Shown: one piece after another, positions 1 to 10,579 of the stretch
How positions within the stretch are numbered: the first letter of the stretch is position 1
Layout of the letters: every line of letters begins with the position of its first letter
Source of the DNA: Bisporella sp. PMI_857
Lineage: Eukaryota; Ascomycota; Leotiomycetes; Helotiales; Helotiaceae
DNA: 64,000 nucleotides
Reading direction: 5' to 3'
Assembly: GCA_021307315.1 (NCBI GenBank)
Contig: JAJSPD010000080.1
Location: 1-64,000 of the forward strand
Notes under the pieces: model-generated
Databases searched by the model: none
Seen by the model: only the letters and a program-made list of their open reading frames with translations
What the model was told of the DNA's origin: nothing
Position numbers and translations under genes: made by a program

Positions 1-1
1 G

Positions 2-1402
2 TTCAATATAAGCTCTCTGCCGCCCGAATCATGTACGAATACCACATCTGAATTGTTAACGATTCCTGCCAATAACACGCAAGGATGGCTTGCTCTCAAT
101 CTTGTCAACGCAGGTTCCGTCAGCAAATTGGCCGTATCGCTAGACGCTCACTCTATGTACGTATATGCTTCAGATGGGCTGTTTGTAACACTACAGGAGG
201 TCAAGGTCCGTATACTCTAGGCTATGTTTTGACGGGTGTTCCTAACTATATAAAGGTTCTTTACCTAGCGCTCGGCCAACGCTACTCTGTCATGATCAAG
301 CTCGACCAAAGCCCTAGAAATTACTTTCTGAGATTTGCAACTTATCCTGTCGGCGACATGCAGCAAGTTTTGGAGGGCCAGGCTATAATATCTTATATTG
401 TAGGTTTTGTCTCCTATGTGGTAACCGTTATAAAATGTTTGCTGAGCGCATGAAAGGATTCGACGGCAAATAGTACTTCGATGAGCGTGGCGAATGAGCC
501 TGCATCTGTATGGATGCTGAAAAACGGATCGGCGAAAGGGGATGTTGCAACGCTGAATCCATCTCTTCTGTCACCATTCGATGGCAACAAGCCGCCTGCC
601 AATGCTGCTAATCTGACTAAATCATTTGCAATTAGTCAAACAGGCGTCACAGAATGGGTTATAGACGGCTCTCCATTCGTAGAGCCGAAGACACCAATAC
701 TGCTCGGTAGCGCCTCGGATGGTTGGCAGGCAAACACCACAGTTTATATGCCCTTCAACTCCACGATCGACGTCATTATGACGATCGCGACAGACTCGAT
801 GGATACTGTGAGCTATTCTCGTCGAGTATGTAACTAGCTGAAATGCAAGCTAACAACATTTTAAAGATGGGCCACCCGATGCATCTTCACGGACATAAAT
901 TTTGGGTTTTAGGTTCTGGTGAAGGGCCTTTCCCCTACAGCTCTGTCGCAGAAGCGCCGCAGTCTTCTATCAATTTACAGAACCCTCCATACCGCGACAC
1001 AGCAGAACTGCCGCCGTCGGGTTGGGTGGTAATTCGGTAAGCATAATAGGTTCCATTAGTACCATGTGCCAGCCAGGGACTTACTAATATCGTTTCAGGT
1101 ATGTGTCAGATAACCCTGGAGCCTGGCTCCTTCATTGCCATCTCCAGTGGCACTTGGTGGTAAGGATCCTGCTCTCGAGCCAACTGTCTAGGTGGTGACT
1201 AACGGCTTGGTGACTTCCGTAGAGTGGTATGGCATTGGTTCTAGTGGAAGGCGAAGAGCAGATTGCCAAAATAGTTAATGCATCAAACACAAGCACCGAT
1301 GCAACTAGCGACTCCACCAACCAGCTGGCTTTTGACGCACACCGTTATGCAACTATGGTATTCATCACAGTGCTTGGGTTGCTACCCGTTATACTGTTTT
1401 AA
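2..1402 (+). CDS. Multicopper oxidase (laccase/ferroxidase-like), 5' end outside the window
   Basis: Copper enzyme that oxidises a small substrate (phenol, Fe2+ or Cu+) and reduces oxygen to water. My model has six exons: 2-205, 256-399, 457-807, 867-1036, 1099-1159 and 1223-1402; all junctions are GT-AG with CTAAC-like branch sites and the frame stays open to TAA at 1400. The visible part covers cupredoxin domains 2 and 3. Copper ligands are clear: HPMHLHGH at 873-896 and HCHLQWH at 1133-1153, followed across the last intron by SGM, giving the type-1 pattern HCH-x3-H-x4-M with an axial Met (low redox potential class by family knowledge). The protein ends in about 18 hydrophobic residues, suggesting a membrane or GPI-type anchor. 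Neighbours are copper transporter, chaperone and ATPase genes, which supports a copper or iron role rather than lignin degradation. The N-terminal domain and signal peptide cannot be seen. Confidence 0.9.
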
Positions 1403-2748
1403 GCGGATTTGAAGAGTACACCGTCCTAGTGCTTGTTGCATTGCTTGGTATAATATGCTTTTTATCTTTTATTTCCCTTTTGGCTCTTGGCCATCGAAAT
1501 TATATGCCGAGCATAGAATTGCGGCGAGTTGCGGCGAGTTGCTGGCACTTCAGGGCTTGTTTAATGCCAATTTAGTACTAGCAATAGATCAATCTCGCGA
1601 AGCGTAAAAATTACATAATGCTGAATCAGTCTTGATGCTTTCTAAGGATTAGACTTGCCTTTGGTATATCCGTATAGATCTCGCGACTGACACAGTCTAT
1701 AACATGTCAGCTTTTCAAGTCTCACTTGGTTGAAGTGCCCAAAGATTCCGGTCCTTGGAGCTCTTAATTCACTGTTTATAGTGAAATTGTATCTGCGCAA
1801 GGCTGCAATGGACAAAGGAGCGTGAAAGAGAAGGGCCAGAGAAGCCACGAGTACGTGGTTGCATCGGTGGACAAATATGGTAGCATAAGGAGGAATCCGG
1901 CGGTCTGTGAAGCCAGTCGAAGCTAGGAGTGACTAGAATGATTGGAGTGTTTGACGGAGACCATTTATCACGGGAGTTTGGGCTCGGTTTGTGGTGGTGA
2001 ATTCGATGATGATGGCTTACACGCATTTAGGTCTAGTGGATTTACGGAGCGAGTTAAGCGCCATTATCCCTCGTAGTGCGACATTTTTGCGGATTTTAGC
2101 ACGTTTGGCAGATAAACGCCAAGTCCTTGGATTGACAACAGAAAACGAATAAAATGACCGCCAAGTCCCGTGGCCTTGTCCCTGATATGAGAGGGTTGCT
2201 TGCCCATTCGGCGATACGCTAATATGGACTCCTCTTGCACTTCCCACCCACCAACTTCTCAGGCCATAGTTGAAGTGGGGCGCTGTTGTGATTAAGGATA
2301 ATGCGAGCGTAGCATGATAGTATATAAGGATTTCCTTGGCTATATTCGGAACCCTGAGATCGGGTTCAGGGCCATGACAGTGCCTTTCAGCGGAGAGCTA
2401 GGACTATCAGTATACTTTACCGGAGGAGTGACGGCTAGGAACACAGAGTCTATGAAGATAATTTGTGGCGGCAAAAGATTTATTATATGAAGGCAAATTG
2501 GTGAACGGCAAAACACTGTCACGATTTGAATTAGGCTCACTACCTCCGTGCATGTCCATAACTAAAATAAAAGCAGAAAACACGGTTGGTAAACGAGTGG
2601 CTAGGTTAAATGGTTGGTAAAAAGAGCGACTAAGCCTAAGCTCCTGTGCATATAGAGCGAAATTCTATTTTTATCAATGTCAGTGTCCTGCACTAAACTG
2701 CCGATATCCACCTCCCGCCTTCATCTGTATCCCCCCTGGCGGTCGTAT
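1403..2748. other. Gene-free spacer between convergent copper genes
   Basis: About 1.35 kb between the 3' ends of the oxidase (plus strand) and the Ctr transporter (minus strand). The open frames here are short, overlapping and show no recognisable motif. I see no LTR termini or transposase fragments. Confidence 0.5.
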
Positions 2749-3448
2749 CTAATGTTTGACCCAGCCGAGACCAAACTCAGCCAGGAAACCTCCAGCGAGA
2801 ATGGCAAGTAAGTACCCGAGATTGAAGGTCATCACTGCAAGCATGCTAGCAGAACCCAGTGGAGATTAGTTTGAACTCATTACGATGTAGCAGCGGGTTG
2901 AGGGATGAAAGAGATACTAACAGTAAGTAGCCTATTGTCATGGTTGTGAGTTGGAACAAAGCTCTGATGAGTTGGATTGTCGTGTTCCACTCATGGCCTG
3001 AGTGAACTTCAACCTCGTCCACGCGAGCCTGGCCCATCTTGAGGTAGATATCATCTTCGTCTCTACCGCAGCGGCTAGGTCTTTTTGGGTTCCATCGTTT
3101 CTCCGCCATGCCCTTCACTATAGTCAGGAACCGTAGGAAGATAGCCATAAGGATAAGTAGAATGATGGCGCCTGCGTAGCCCTGGCTATTCGTCGGCGTC
3201 AGAGACGTGGTCCAGAGGGTGTCACCTAAGCCAAAGTGAAAGGCGTTGGACATGCCAGTCATGGAAGTCATAGAATCCATTTGGGTTATTGAAGAGGAAG
3301 AGGCAGCCGCCTCCCTGAGGGGCGTTTCTGATGCCGTCGACGCCAGCCGAGTAGCAGTGCTAGCCGCAGCAGCGAGGATGGTAGAAGAAGACAAGCTTGT
3401 AGCAACAGAGCTCATGCTATCCATCCCGGCCATGCCTGACATATCCAT
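2749..3448 (-). CDS. Ctr-type copper transporter
   Basis: High-affinity copper importer of the CTR/COPT family, which forms a homotrimeric pore in the plasma or vacuolar membrane. Two exons on the minus strand (3448-2922 and 2845-2749) joined by a 76-bp GT-AG intron give 207 aa. The N-terminus is rich in methionine (MDMSGMAGMDSM, later MDSMTSMTGM), the copper-collecting region. Three membrane segments follow: about residues 90-110, 155-176, and the last one encoded by exon 2. Exon 2 supplies the diagnostic MxxxM (MLAVM) at the end of segment 2 and a GxxxG-like glycine pattern (GYLLAILAGG) in segment 3. Without the splice the protein would lack segment 3, so the intron is well supported. It converges on the oxidase and shares its orientation with the chaperone. 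Length is normal for fungal Ctr2/Ctr3-like proteins. Which membrane it serves is not decidable here. Confidence 0.9.
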
Positions 3449-4293
3449 ACTGGCTGATTCTGACTAGATAAACGCGCGAGCCTTTGGATTGCCGCCAGCG
3501 AGGAACGGCGACGATACTCTGAAAGGGGTTGCTTGCAAAGAAATTCCGTAACGAATGAATAAATAAGTAACCTGCGACCAGCGCTGAGCGATTGAAAATG
3601 AAGGGAAAAGAAGACGATAATTATGAGGTTAAAGTTCACAAAAGACACAATGCTCGTCTAAACGTGGTTGGGGTATCTTGACAAAAACATTCCTCGCGCC
3701 TCATTCTGCGGAACCTGAATCGTTTCAACAAAAAAAAATGCTGTTATGTCGAAAAGTATGGGACGATTTAGACTTTCGCTTGTTCTTGGCGTGGTGTGCA
3801 CGGTCTCTGAAACACGCAAAAAGACCGCAAGAATGCACCTAGTATCCCTACGGGGAAACAATTTACTAGAATCAACCTGTTTTGCGGTGTCCCTGTTTTG
3901 CCAGCTTTAAATCGACCATCGGGGGCTGTATGGTTGCACGGTTGGTCATGCCGCCAGTTAGCTGGCTATTACTAAACCAAGGTCGCTTAAAGCCAATTAC
4001 ATGTGTGCATTGAAACTCACAAGCTCGTGGCAGATCTGGAATTTTACAGCATCCACAGATGTAGCTCAATGTCAGGTTCAGTGTTTAGCTGTCTTGTTGC
4101 TGGATCACGATCCTGGGAAGCCTCTGGGCACTCAAAAATGGACGGACAGATTATGGAGCAAGGCATTTATTTCAGTCAATTTATGCCATGCTGTTGACTA
4201 TACGAGAGGGAACATTACGTGACTATGCAACCGAACACAATATTGAGCTAGTGAATGTAATCTCTGCCCTTATATCCAGACCATAATCATCAA
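3449..4293. other. Spacer with the upstream region of the Ctr gene
   Basis: About 845 bp between the Ctr start codon and the 3' end of the chaperone gene. No coding motif is recognised. It must contain the Ctr promoter; I do not assert a particular copper-response element. Confidence 0.4.
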
Positions 4294-4614
4294 CTAGTTC
4301 GCAGCCACCGGCCCATTAACTGGCATCTCCGTCACTCCTTCGCTCGTTATGATCCTGCCGCCATCGACCTGCTTCCCGGCGCTCTGGATGGCCAGTTTCA
4401 CTTGGTCGAACGTCACATTATCTGCAACGACGACGTTGACTTTCTGCTTCTCAACTGAGGTATCGATCGATTCAACATCTGGGACGGCCCCCACGGCCCT
4501 TTTCACGGTGGAGGCGCAGCCTGACACGGTCAGTCATCTAGCAAGAATACAAGTAGCTCGGAAAAGCTCACCTCCACAAGCCATCTTAACATCGTACTCG
4601 TAGGAGTGCGTCAT
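4294..4614 (-). CDS. Atx1-type copper chaperone (HMA domain)
   Basis: Small cytosolic copper carrier that hands Cu(I) to P-type ATPases. Two exons on the minus strand (4614-4572 and 4520-4294) with a 51-bp GT-AG intron give 89 aa. The splice falls inside the metal site: exon 1 ends in MACG and exon 2 continues with GC, creating MACGGC, the MxCxxC motif of the family near residues 11-16. The rest follows the heavy-metal-associated fold, including the hydrophobic strand VNVVVADN and a helix ending in QSAGK. It is slightly longer than yeast Atx1, with an extra acidic and hydrophobic C-terminal tail. A TTTATATAA stretch lies about 50 bp upstream of the start. It is divergent from the copper ATPase, its likely partner. 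Confidence 0.9.
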
Positions 4615-5688
4615 TCTGAGACTGAGTACCCGTATTGGTTGGGGGTTGCGAAATGGTTATATAAAGAGGCGTTTAACATATAGGTTGGTCGAGGGAGTTG
4701 TTCTGCGAGTCAACACGGGCTTTAATTTACCCTTTTCACTTGCCTGTTACAGTTTATTTCCAGAGAGACGTAAAGATGTATTATACTTGGGCCAAGGGGC
4801 CACGACCTGACTGCGACCAGCACCATCATCTATGAGTTAATTCTGCGTACATCTGACGAGTTTGGTGAAGTAACCCTTACCCACTTGAGTCTCACGCCAA
4901 AATGGCTCTTGTGCATTCATCAGACAGGACGTGGAGGAGCTATACCGCAAATGGCCACGTGGCGTATCAAGACCGCCTATTGAGAGTAACACACTGGAGT
5001 ATCTAGCGGCGCGCCAAAGCCACTTTGCTTACAAATGCCCCTGTATGCGCAACCATCACAAGCAGCAGGCCAATCTAGCATTGGGCATAGATTTGTGCGG
5101 GTTTAGTCTGAAATTCTGGTTTCGCTTCACCCCTGGTGGGGTGCGCGGTTTGTGCGGGTTATAATCTGAATCTGGGTTCGTTTTGTCCTTGCGTGGTTTG
5201 TGCGGGTTTTAGTCTGATTTCGTTTCGCTTGGCGGCATACGTGATTTATGCGGAAGCGGCGTTGGCGATCGCCTTTTCAAGCTTTGCATACCGCACAAAA
5301 CCCGCAAATGGGTCATGATGATCGGACTACACTAGAAAGCTTGACAAAGCATCTCCCGATTCGATTTTGACGGTTTCGAAACATTGAATCAGAGTGTTGC
5401 TCCGCTTACTAAGGGGCGCCTGCGGTAGCCACATCAGTAGTTCCGTAAAATCAACTCCTAGTTTCGTGTATCTTATTGATCTAAGCAATTCGATCCCCTT
5501 CTTTGGAGTCACTGTTGCGAAAAGTCTTTATTGATCCACCCTTGTGGCATCTACTATGATTACTATATTTGAGAGAAGCTGCATCCTGCCTTAACAAATA
5601 GTTTCTTCTTTGCAGCCCTTGGATATCGAATTTATCCGAAGTATACGAACTCAAATTGATTTTCACAACAATTTTGCCTTTGCAAAAC
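4615..5688. promoter_or_regulatory. Divergent promoter region of chaperone and copper ATPase
   Basis: Roughly 1.07 kb separates the two start codons, so both promoters lie here. A TATA-like sequence on the minus strand (about 4651-4659) suits the chaperone. A small repeat occupies 5091-5312. No known copper-regulator binding site is claimed. Confidence 0.45.
5091..5312. repeat. Short repeat with imperfect direct and inverted copies of a TTTGTGCGGGTT motif
   Basis: The motif TTTGTGCGGGTT followed by an ATCTGAAT-like stretch recurs three times (about 5093, 5149 and 5198), and an inverted form (GCACAAAACCCGCAAAT) closes the block at 5291-5308. This gives MITE-like ends of about 15 bp. No clear target duplication was found. 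Confidence 0.45.
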
Positions 5689-8600
5689 ATGGGGAAACAA
5701 ACCAAGGCATCTTCGCCATCGCCCCGACAGACCACTTTCCTCGTCCCAGGTATCCATTGTCCCACCTGCGCCTCCTTCATCGAAGACTTCCTCTTCTCCC
5801 TTCGCCCAAGACCTATCGCTGTCGAGACTTCGATAGTCTCGCACAGCGTTACCGTCCAGCACGATGCATCCCTGAGCGCTCGTAAGATAGCAAAAGCCCT
5901 CGGCGAGGCAGGCTACGAAGTGGACACCATCTCGGATCACGAACCAGGCGAACCCTCTCCAAACGGACCTCGGGGCGGTTCCGATGATGACTTCCCTTTC
6001 GCATGGCTTAATCATACTGTGGAGCGGTGGACACGGAGCAAGAAGGCTGCCGACGAAGAGACGAAGAGAAGACAACATATCGAGCATTGCGAGCAATGTC
6101 GCGCCCAACAGCGCGATGCCGCATCTCACAAAAATGACCAGCAGCCCTCTATACAGGACTCATCTGACACGGGGGAGGCGGGCAGCTGGTTCGTCGTTGT
6201 CGAGTCTTCCTCGGCGCCAACCAAGGTTTTTCTCGCGTCCGTCTCTATTACAGGAATGAGCTGCAGTTCCTGCGTCGGCAAGATCACCGCAGCCCTAGAG
6301 CAGAAGCCTTGGGTGAGGTCGGCTAATGTCGCCCTCCTTACGCAAACTGCATCTGTTGAGTTCGAAGGAGAGCAGAAGGCTGGGGAGTTGATCGAGATCA
6401 TCGACAACCTCGGTTATGAGGCAAGCCTAGAAGATGTGGATGAGCTTCCACCAGCGCCAGAGGCTAGTCATCGCACCGCCGCAAACCTGTGGACCGCCTC
6501 CTACTCCATCGGGGGTATGACGTGCAGCTCCTGTGTCGGTACTATCACGAAGGCACTGGAAAGTTTCCCTTGGGCTAAGAGCGTAGACGTCAATCTCATC
6601 ACCAATAGTGCCACGGTCGTCCTCGAAGACAAGAGGCACTTGAACGAAATTATTACGGCCATCGAGACTGTTGGCTACGAAGCTAAGCTAAACGATGTTG
6701 TCAATCTAAGTAAGGATAAGGCACAGGATGGCCGTAGAACTGTCTCGATTCGCATCGATGGAATGTATTGTCACCATTGTCCTGGTCGTGTCACGGAAGC
6801 CTTGAAAAGTTTCGGCGACCGTATGACTATTGGTAAGTCGGCGACCGTGGACAACCCTATCATTACAATCTCATATACCCCCCAATCACCCAGCTTTACC
6901 ATCAGAGCCATTCTTTCGGTCATTTCGACAGTCGACCTAGCTTTCAACCCTGTCATATACCACCCGCCTACAGTCGAAGAGCGGGCGGCACAAATGCACG
7001 CTCGCATTCGGCAGCGTATCTTTTATCGCGTCCTCCTTTCCCTCATCGTCGCCATCCCTGCTTTCATCATCGGCATCGTCTACATGACCCTCGTTCCATC
7101 CACGAATTCCGGCCGCGCGTATCTCATGCAAGAGCTCCGTGGAGTAAGCCGTGCAGAGTGGGCGCTATTTATCATGGCGACACCAGTATACTTCCTGGCG
7201 GCCGATGTTTTTCATCGTCGCACCATCAAGGAGCTGCATTCCCTATGGAAGCGCGGTAGCCCCGTGCCAATTCTCCGCCGTTTCTACCGCTTTGGAAGTA
7301 TGGACATGCTGATGTCGTTCGGCACTACCATTGCCTACTTTTCCTCCATAGTCGAATTGATCATCGCTGCGACGACTCCTAATATGATGAATATGCAGGG
7401 AAATACTACTTACTTCGACTCGGTCGTCTTCCTGACCATGTTCCTCCTCATTGGTCGCCTTATTGAAGCATACAGCAAAGCGAAAACGGGAGAAGCTGTA
7501 GCCATGTTGGGCAACCTTCGGCCAAAAGAGGCGCTCCTTCTCCTTCCCGACGATGGTCAAAACGGAGGCGATCGCACCGAGAGCATCCCCATTGATAGGC
7601 TGGACTGCGGTGATGTGGTCAAGATCGTGCATGGAGGCTCCCCACCATGGGATGGCACTCTCCTCGAAGGTGAGGGTGAGTTTGATGAATCTAGCCTTAC
7701 AGGCGAATCTAGGATTGCTAAGAAGACTATCGGCGATCCAATCTACTCTGGCACAATCAACAAGGGCGGGCCGGTCTTGATGCGAACTGCTGGCACCTCC
7801 GGGGACTCTATGTTGGATCAGATTATCAAAGTAGTGCGAGAGGGCCAGGCGCGACGTGCGCCAATTGAACGGAGTGCTGATATTATTACCAGCTATTTCG
7901 TCCCGGTCGTAACCCTCATCGCCATTACGACATGGTTGGTCTGGTTAAGTCTCGGTCTCTCTGGAACGTTGCCTATAGAATACTTAGACGTCAGGACTGG
8001 TGGTTGGGCGTTTTGGTCCTTGCAATTCGCGATTTCTGTCTTTATTATCGCGTGTCCTTGTGGTATTGGCCTGGCTGCTCCAACAGCGCTTTTCGTTGGC
8101 GGGGGTCTGGCAGCTCAACATGGGATCCTGGTCAAGGGCGGGGGAGAAGCATTCCAAGAAGCCAGTGGTCTCGATATCATCGTCTTTGACAAGACGGGTA
8201 CCTTGACGCAGGGTGGCGAGCCCAAGATTACGGATCATCAATTCTTGATATCCAATGATAGTAGCTTAGACGAGCAAACAATTCTTAACGTCCTAGAAGA
8301 ACTGGAAGGAAATAGCAGCCATCCCATCGGCAAAGCCATCCTTGGCTTCTGCAAATCCAAGAATTCGACGGGAGCCAAAGCTACTCATATAGAGGAAATA
8401 GCAGGAAAGGGAATGAAGGGTTCATTCAGTGTCAAAACACTATCCCACCCAGTCGAAATGCTGGTGGGAAATGAGGCGCTCATGGCTGACTACGGCAGCT
8501 CTTTCGACACCACGGCGTCTGCGACTCTAGACTTGTGGAAAGGCCAAGCCAAGTCAGTCGTGCTTGTTGCAGCGAGATCGATGCCACCAGCCGTGGAATT

Positions 8601-9312
8601 ATCGTGGAAACCCCTCGCCATTTTTGCTGTTTCTGATCCTCTTCGACCGGAATCTCGTCCTGTTATCGAGGCTCTTCACCGTGAAAGTGTAGACGTGTGG
8701 ATGATTTCAGGAGACAACCCGACTACCGCCCACGCTGTTGGCGCCATGGTTGGCATTCCTCCGGAGCATATTATCGCTGGCGTGCTGCCAGAGCAAAAGG
8801 CCGACCAGATCAAGTACCTTCAGAAAAGCCAAGTGAAATCTGGCCGACGGCGCTTTTCCAGATTGGGCTTTCAGCGCACCAAGCAAAGAGCAATTGTCGC
8901 CATGGTGGGCGACGGAGTCAACGATTCGCCAGCCTTGACTGTTGCGGATGTCGGTATTGCTATAGGTTCCGGATCTGATGTTGCCATTTCTGCTGCCGAT
9001 TTTGTGCTTATCAAATCGAGTCTCACAACAGTGCTAACCTTAATTAGCCTTAGCCGCACGGTATTCAGGCGCGTTAAATTCAACTTTGGTTGGGCTTTAG
9101 TTTACAACCTCCTGGCATTACCTGTCGCTGCGGGGGTTCTCTACCCGATAAGGAGTAACAGCCAGCACATCAGACTCGATCCTGTGTGGGCGAGTTTAGC
9201 TATGGCTCTCAGCAGCGTAAGCGTGATATGTAGCAGCCTTCTCTTGAGAAGCAAGCTGCCACTTGTGGGATTCAGGGAGGATAGAGCTTTAGCTGAAGGA
9301 GTGGGAGTTTGA
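5689..9312 (+). CDS. Copper-exporting P1B-type ATPase with four metal-binding domains
   Basis: ATP-driven Cu(I) pump, a single exon of 1207 aa. I start at the ATG at 5689 because the open frame further upstream begins only with TTG. Four HMA sites precede the core: GIHCPTC (about residue 21), GMSCSSC (189), GMTCSSC (276) and GMYCHHC (358). The catalytic core is complete: TGES of the actuator domain (671), the transmembrane CPC (789), the phosphorylated Asp in DKTGTLT (834), the class-specific SHP (877-879) and GDGVND (1074). C-terminal segments carry the YN and MxxSS elements of Cu(I) pumps. Size and domain number resemble fungal Ccc2 and the CrpA/Crp1 copper-resistance exporters. Without localisation data I cannot say whether it loads copper into the secretory pathway or exports it. 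Divergent from the Atx1-like chaperone. Confidence 0.96.
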   Translation: MGKQTKASSPSPRQTTFLVPGIHCPTCASFIEDFLFSLRPRPIAVETSIVSHSVTVQHDASLSARKIAKALGEAGYEVDTISDHEPGEPSPNGPRGGSDDDFPFAWLNHTVERWTRSKKAADEETKRRQHIEHCEQCRAQQRDAASHKNDQQPSIQDSSDTGEAGSWFVVVESSSAPTKVFLASVSITGMSCSSCVGKITAALEQKPWVRSANVALLTQTASVEFEGEQKAGELIEIIDNLGYEASLEDVDELPPAPEASHRTAANLWTASYSIGGMTCSSCVGTITKALESFPWAKSVDVNLITNSATVVLEDKRHLNEIITAIETVGYEAKLNDVVNLSKDKAQDGRRTVSIRIDGMYCHHCPGRVTEALKSFGDRMTIGKSATVDNPIITISYTPQSPSFTIRAILSVISTVDLAFNPVIYHPPTVEERAAQMHARIRQRIFYRVLLSLIVAIPAFIIGIVYMTLVPSTNSGRAYLMQELRGVSRAEWALFIMATPVYFLAADVFHRRTIKELHSLWKRGSPVPILRRFYRFGSMDMLMSFGTTIAYFSSIVELIIAATTPNMMNMQGNTTYFDSVVFLTMFLLIGRLIEAYSKAKTGEAVAMLGNLRPKEALLLLPDDGQNGGDRTESIPIDRLDCGDVVKIVHGGSPPWDGTLLEGEGEFDESSLTGESRIAKKTIGDPIYSGTINKGGPVLMRTAGTSGDSMLDQIIKVVREGQARRAPIERSADIITSYFVPVVTLIAITTWLVWLSLGLSGTLPIEYLDVRTGGWAFWSLQFAISVFIIACPCGIGLAAPTALFVGGGLAAQHGILVKGGGEAFQEASGLDIIVFDKTGTLTQGGEPKITDHQFLISNDSSLDEQTILNVLEELEGNSSHPIGKAILGFCKSKNSTGAKATHIEEIAGKGMKGSFSVKTLSHPVEMLVGNEALMADYGSSFDTTASATLDLWKGQAKSVVLVAARSMPPAVELSWKPLAIFAVSDPLRPESRPVIEALHRESVDVWMISGDNPTTAHAVGAMVGIPPEHIIAGVLPEQKADQIKYLQKSQVKSGRRRFSRLGFQRTKQRAIVAMVGDGVNDSPALTVADVGIAIGSGSDVAISAADFVLIKSSLTTVLTLISLSRTVFRRVKFNFGWALVYNLLALPVAAGVLYPIRSNSQHIRLDPVWASLAMALSSVSVICSSLLLRSKLPLVGFREDRALAEGVGV

Positions 9313-9574
9313 TAGATAATGTTCCTGGTCGGCGACGAATTTCAGATCTCTTGTACTAATATTGCATCTCTATCCCATGCTCAATGTGCTGTAGGTATTT
9401 CGTTCCATCTTTAATGTACTATACTTCTGTATTGCTGTTACACTCTACGTGACTTTATATGGGGCCAATGCGAGTGATACTTCAAGTAGCCTGGTTTTGC
9501 AACAGCCTTACGGGACGGGAGAACAGCTCAATATTGAGTTGCTATAAGGGTGGCCAATACCTTACTGTTTGTAC

Positions 9575-9829
9575 TGTAACAACTCAAAGGCGCACAGGGA
9601 TCTCGATCCATGGATCTCAGGGAGAGGGAAGGTATGAACGACTATCAATTGTTATAACGAGAGAACAGGCTACAGACAGAAGAATGGAAGGAACGCAGTG
9701 CTTTATATACAAGAGACTGGCCAATGGCCAGGGTAAGCGAGCCCTATGGTGTCAGGGGCCGAGCCCTAAAAGGCCGAGCCTCAAGGGGCTCTAAGCGAGA
9801 TAGGGCCAGGGCCGTGACATAGACCTTTT
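9575..9829 (-). repeat. Solo LTR-like repeat, family A copy 1
   Basis: Runs from TGTAACAACTC to GGCCGTGACA and is the reverse orientation of the copy at 9991. A TATA box (ATATAAAG on the forward orientation) supports an LTR. Flanks (TGTAC/TAGAC) are not a clean duplication. Just left of it, 9313-9574 is the 3' flank of the ATPase gene. Confidence 0.75.
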
Positions 9830-9990
9830 TTAAAAGTATTCAGGAAAACTTCATTATTTAACGTAGACAGTCGGAGCGATGTAAAAAGCTCGCGGTACCG
9901 GAGGTCTCAATGTATAGTCGAAAAAATCGTTCAGTAGTCGGAACTTGTTTCGAGGTCTGTAAAAAGTTTTGTGGTTATTCCTGTCATAAT

Positions 9991-10223
9991 TGTCACGGCC
10001 CTGGCCCTATCTCGCTTAGAGCCCCTTGAGGCTCGGTCCCTGACACCACAGGGCTCGCTTACACTGGCCCCTGCCAGTCTCCTGTATATAAAGCACTCCT
10101 TCCCTTTCCTTTTCTGTCTATAGCTTGTTCTTTTCGTTATAACAATTGATAGTCGTTCATACCTTTTAGTCCCTCTCCCTGAGATCTACGGATCGAGATC
10201 CCTGTTCGCCTTGAGTTGTTACA
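9991..10223 (+). repeat. Solo LTR-like repeat, family A copy 2
   Basis: Begins TGTCACGGCCCTGG and ends GAGTTGTTACA, with CTGTATATAAAGC about 80 bp in. It forms an inverted pair with copy 1 across a 161-bp spacer. No target duplication is visible. The 356 bp to its right (10224-10579) show nothing recognisable. Confidence 0.75.
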
Positions 10224-10579
10224 ACGATCCCAATACAGGCGCCAGTGATAGCTGTTTGTAAGGTATCAAATACGAAGATTCTAAGAAAAGGTGTAACTTC
10301 TGCTGGAACTGCTCTTACATAACCATAACTAGTTCCAGGGTCCTAGCTAGGCGAACCAATGAGCATTCGCAATTGTGGCGCGACACTGTCAGTGATACCA
10401 GAATTGGTCAGTGCGTTGTGCGCGTGATCTCTACGAAGGTACAGCGGTCAATTGTTGTCACTACGCTAGCTAGGGTACCGCCCTTGTCGCCACCACCTTT
10501 CCTAATAGAGTAACTGATTCATAATCTCGCGATCAAGTGGTGATGGTGTTTTGGAATCAACACTGACTGGTTATTCAGA

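Noticed and set aside
1642..2540. Minus-strand short frames between the oxidase and Ctr genes
   Set aside because: Short, mutually overlapping, no motif, no plausible splice pattern.
9575..10223. One palindromic foldback element formed by the two family A copies
   Set aside because: Family A also occurs singly with a clean GTAAG duplication at 49333-49554, so the pair is better read as two LTR copies.
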